A DNA stretch of 17,114 nt, taken from the NCBI GenBank assembly GCA_023135255.1, contig JAGLTN010000626.1:1-17114 (forward strand). The letters run 5' to 3'. The notes under the pieces are model-generated. The model had not been told where the DNA came from, ran no database searches, and saw nothing but the letters and a program-made list of their open reading frames with translations. The stretch is from Planctomycetota bacterium (GTDB lineage Bacteria > Planctomycetota > Phycisphaerae > Sedimentisphaerales > Anaerobacaceae). Each line of letters starts with the position of its first letter. Position 1 is the stretch's first letter. The position numbers were made by a program, and so were the translations under genes. Shown piece after piece: positions 15,232-17,114 of the stretch.

Positions 15232-16112
15232 CAATCCCAGACTTCCAATTCAAGTTCCAGATCAACACCAAAGCTTTCCTTGACACGCTGCTGGATCGCC
15301 TCTATCAATCTCAAAACATCCCGACTGCTGCAGCCCTTTTGCGCGACAATAAAATTAGCATGCTTGTCACTGACTACCGCCCCGCCGATCTGCAGACCTT
15401 TAAGCCCCGCCCGGTCTATCAAAGCTCCTGCCGAGGTATCTCTCGGATTTTTAAATATGCAACCCGAATTTTTCGTATTCAAAGGCTGATTGTTCTTCTT
15501 ATATATCCACATCTCTTTAACCGTCCGCAATATCTGATCGGAGTCTGCCTCATTCAGCTTCATCTTCGCACTTAAAATAAAGCTTGCGGTAATATTACAA
15601 TTTCTATAATCAAAACTAAGCTCAGGTTTGCTCTTTTCAAAGACCTCACCTTTGCTGTCCATCAGCGTAACCGACTCGACAGCCGAACTGATATCGCCGA
15701 ACTTGCCCCCGGCATTCATCCTTACCGCCCCGCCGACAGAACCCGGTATACCCGTCAAAGCCTCCAACCCGCTAAGCCCTTTATCAACGCAATCAAGAAC
15801 AAGCTTACTCATCTGAGCACCAGCACCGGCGGTAATCTCTTCACCGGCAAACGTAACTTCCTTAAAAGCGTCCGAATCCAGCTTAATAACCGCACCCCTG
15901 ACGCCGTCATCGCTTATCAAAAGATTAGAACCAAACCCCAGAACCTTGGTGACAATACCATTGTCATTACATCTGCGTACAACATCCCCAAGCTGTTCAA
16001 CGCTCACAGGCCTGATAAAATAATCCGCAGGCCCGCCAAGGCCATACCAACTCTCTTTCGCCAGGATGCGATCGGTTCTAACTATCTCTTCTAAGCCATT
16101 GAATATACTCAT
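15231..16112 (-). CDS. murB: UDP-N-acetylenolpyruvoylglucosamine reductase
   Basis: MurB reduces UDP-GlcNAc-enolpyruvate to UDP-MurNAc with FAD and NADPH. At 293 residues it is of the short (type II) form. FAD-binding motifs are GFGSNLLI (59-66) and GIPGSVGGAVRMNAG (121-135), with substrate-side residues YR at 169-170. SGCIFKNP (216-223) corresponds to E. coli SxFFKNP, so Cys218 stands where the catalytic Ser229 is; cysteine at this site occurs in other bacteria. HANFIVA (251-257) is typical of type II, and a C-terminal glutamate (Glu290 in LELEVW) is in the catalytic position. The ATG at 16110-16112 lies inside the murC frame, giving an overlap of 35 bases; GGAAGG (16119-16124), six bases upstream, supports it. 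The ddl start overlaps the stop. Confidence 0.95.
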   Translation of the reverse strand: MSIFNGLEEIVRTDRILAKESWYGLGGPADYFIRPVSVEQLGDVVRRCNDNGIVTKVLGFGSNLLISDDGVRGAVIKLDSDAFKEVTFAGEEITAGAGAQMSKLVLDCVDKGLSGLEALTGIPGSVGGAVRMNAGGKFGDISSAVESVTLMDSKGEVFEKSKPELSFDYRNCNITASFILSAKMKLNEADSDQILRTVKEMWIYKKNNQPLNTKNSGCIFKNPRDTSAGALIDRAGLKGLQIGGAVVSDKHANFIVAQKGCSSRDVLRLIEAIQQRVKESFGVDLELELEVWD

Positions 16113-17114
16113 CTGCTACCTTCCAAACATCACCGGCACCCATAGTAACAACCAGATCGCCGGCAACTACGTTATTTTTCAAATAATCACAGATCCCCGC
16201 AAAGCTGTCGATGAAGACCGCATCGGAACCATTAGACTGCAATTTATCTACCAAAACCTGACTATTGACCTGATGTTTACTCTCAAGAGTATCCCGCACA
16301 AAATATATCTCAGGCACAACAGCAACATCACAGAGCTTAAAGCTTTCTGCGAAATCATCAAGTAAAAATCTTGTCCTGCTGTACTGGTGAGGCTGAAAAA
16401 CACAAAAAATCCGCTCAGGCTCATACCTCTGGCGAATAGCCTTCAAAGACGCTCTTATCTCCGTCGGATGATGTGCATAATCATCAAGAACCACCACCCC
16501 ACCAACATCATCTTTAAACATCAAACGCCTGTCAATGCCTGTAAAGTCCGGTAATACCCCAAATATCTCAGCAATATCTACGCCCAGATTATAAGAAACC
16601 GCTATCACCGCCAAAGCGTTCATTATATTGTGTTCGCCGGCCAAAGAGATTTTCACCCTGCCAAGATCGCTGCCATTATAATAAACATCGAACGAATAAA
16701 ACCCGTCAACAAGCTCAATATTCTGAGCACAAAAATTACAATATTTTTCAAGACCAAACGTCTCACACCGAACAAAACCACCTAATTTGCTCAGCACTTT
16801 GGCAACATTAGCGTCCTGTCCGTTGGCAATAACCACCCCGTCGGCTCTGGTGTTAATCGCAAACTGCACAAATGCGTCAACGATCTCATCCTCATCACGG
16901 TAATAATCCAGATGGTCCTGCTCGATATTCAGCACCACCATAATTTCAGGATGCAGGTTCAAAAAGCTGCGGTCGTATTCGCAGGCTTCGGCAATGAAGA
17001 AGTTTCCGCCACCGGCTCCACTGTTACTGTTCAACTGCCCAATATCGGCCCCGATGATGAAATTCGGATTGAGACCCGCCTGACACAGTACAAATGCCAG
17101 CCACGCGCTCGTCG
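16078..17114 (-). CDS. murC: UDP-N-acetylmuramate--L-alanine ligase (N-terminus beyond window)
   Basis: MurC adds L-alanine to UDP-MurNAc, the first step of stem-peptide assembly. The frame is open to the right edge; 344 C-terminal residues are visible and roughly 115 are missing, including most of the P-loop, whose last residues (TS) lie at the edge. The visible part has EACEYDRSF (with the essential acidic pair), VLNIEQDHLDYY, DDYAHHPTEI, VFQPHQYSRTR and GAGDVW, all characteristic of MurC rather than MurD, E or F. The TTG at 17032-17034 is not the start: the frame continues upstream with plausible MurC sequence (NFIIGADIGQL). It overlaps murB by 35 bases. Together with murB, ddl and the FtsQ-like gene it forms the 3' half of a dcw-type cluster. 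Confidence 0.95.
   Translation of the reverse strand, partial: TSAWLAFVLCQAGLNPNFIIGADIGQLNSNSGAGGGNFFIAEACEYDRSFLNLHPEIMVVLNIEQDHLDYYRDEDEIVDAFVQFAINTRADGVVIANGQDANVAKVLSKLGGFVRCETFGLEKYCNFCAQNIELVDGFYSFDVYYNGSDLGRVKISLAGEHNIMNALAVIAVSYNLGVDIAEIFGVLPDFTGIDRRLMFKDDVGGVVVLDDYAHHPTEIRASLKAIRQRYEPERIFCVFQPHQYSRTRFLLDDFAESFKLCDVAVVPEIYFVRDTLESKHQVNSQVLVDKLQSNGSDAVFIDSFAGICDYLKNNVVAGDLVVTMGAGDVWKVADEYIQWLRRDS

Noticed and set aside
14359..15489. Long open frame on the plus strand (376 codons) opposite ddl and murB
   Set aside because: Both genes beneath it carry full catalytic motif sets; the opposite frame has a Ser/Arg/Lys-rich, low-structure composition and no ribosome-binding site.
17032..17034. 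TTG as the start of murC
   Set aside because: The frame stays open to the window edge and the residues upstream (TSAWLAFVLCQAG... and GADIGQ) are typical MurC sequence.
1..17114. CRISPR arrays, tRNA or rRNA genes, insertion sequences and prophage genes
   Set aside because: Looked for on both strands; no regularly spaced repeats, cloverleaf, terminal inverted repeats, transposase or phage motifs were seen.

Overview
The window is a gene-dense piece of a bacterial chromosome of moderate G+C content. It has 17 protein genes, two of them cut by the window ends. I see no RNA gene, insertion sequence, CRISPR array or phage gene, and no gene-free stretch longer than about 170 bases. The makers of peptidoglycan precursors (UppS, MurC, MurB, Ddl) and the many lipoprotein and membrane genes indicate a diderm-type bacterium with a cell wall. 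Several conserved-looking unknowns and the cluster murC-murB-ddl-ftsQ-like with no ftsA or ftsZ after it make me suspect Planctomycetota, perhaps Phycisphaerae. That is inference from gene content and memory, not a database result.

Region 1 (1-9830, minus strand) reads from right to left: two paralogous DUF6263-like lipoproteins, a HIT-family hydrolase or phosphorylase, a dGTPase-like HD protein, phosphatidylglycerophosphatase A (pgpA), an 832-residue protein with a kinase-like N-terminus fused to 8-9 membrane segments, an unrecognised soluble protein, a small two-TM protein, purA, and the start of uppS. Gaps are 2-142 bases with no convincing terminator, so much of it may be one transcription unit. 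A good sigma70-type promoter (TTGTCT, 16 bases, TATAAT) lies in front of the first lipoprotein.

Region 2 (9831-12432, plus strand) is divergent: ilvD for branched-chain amino acid synthesis, followed by two consecutive YkgJ-like cysteine-cluster proteins. The first starts inside the ilvD stop codon (TAATG). A run of ten A's at the end of the first YkgJ gene contains a canonical A AAA AAC slippery heptamer just before its stop. A -1 shift there would join the two YkgJ frames into one protein of about 279 residues.

Region 3 (12491-17114, minus strand) converges on region 2 and is a cell wall/division operon: murC (partial), murB, ddl, an FtsQ/DivIB-like protein and an unknown three-TM protein. 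The mur genes overlap and are probably translationally coupled. The expected ftsA and ftsZ are not present here.

The most interesting items are the kinase-like membrane fusion next to pgpA, the slippery site between the twin YkgJ genes, the FtsQ-like gene without ftsA/ftsZ, and the dense symmetric sequences between purA and uppS.
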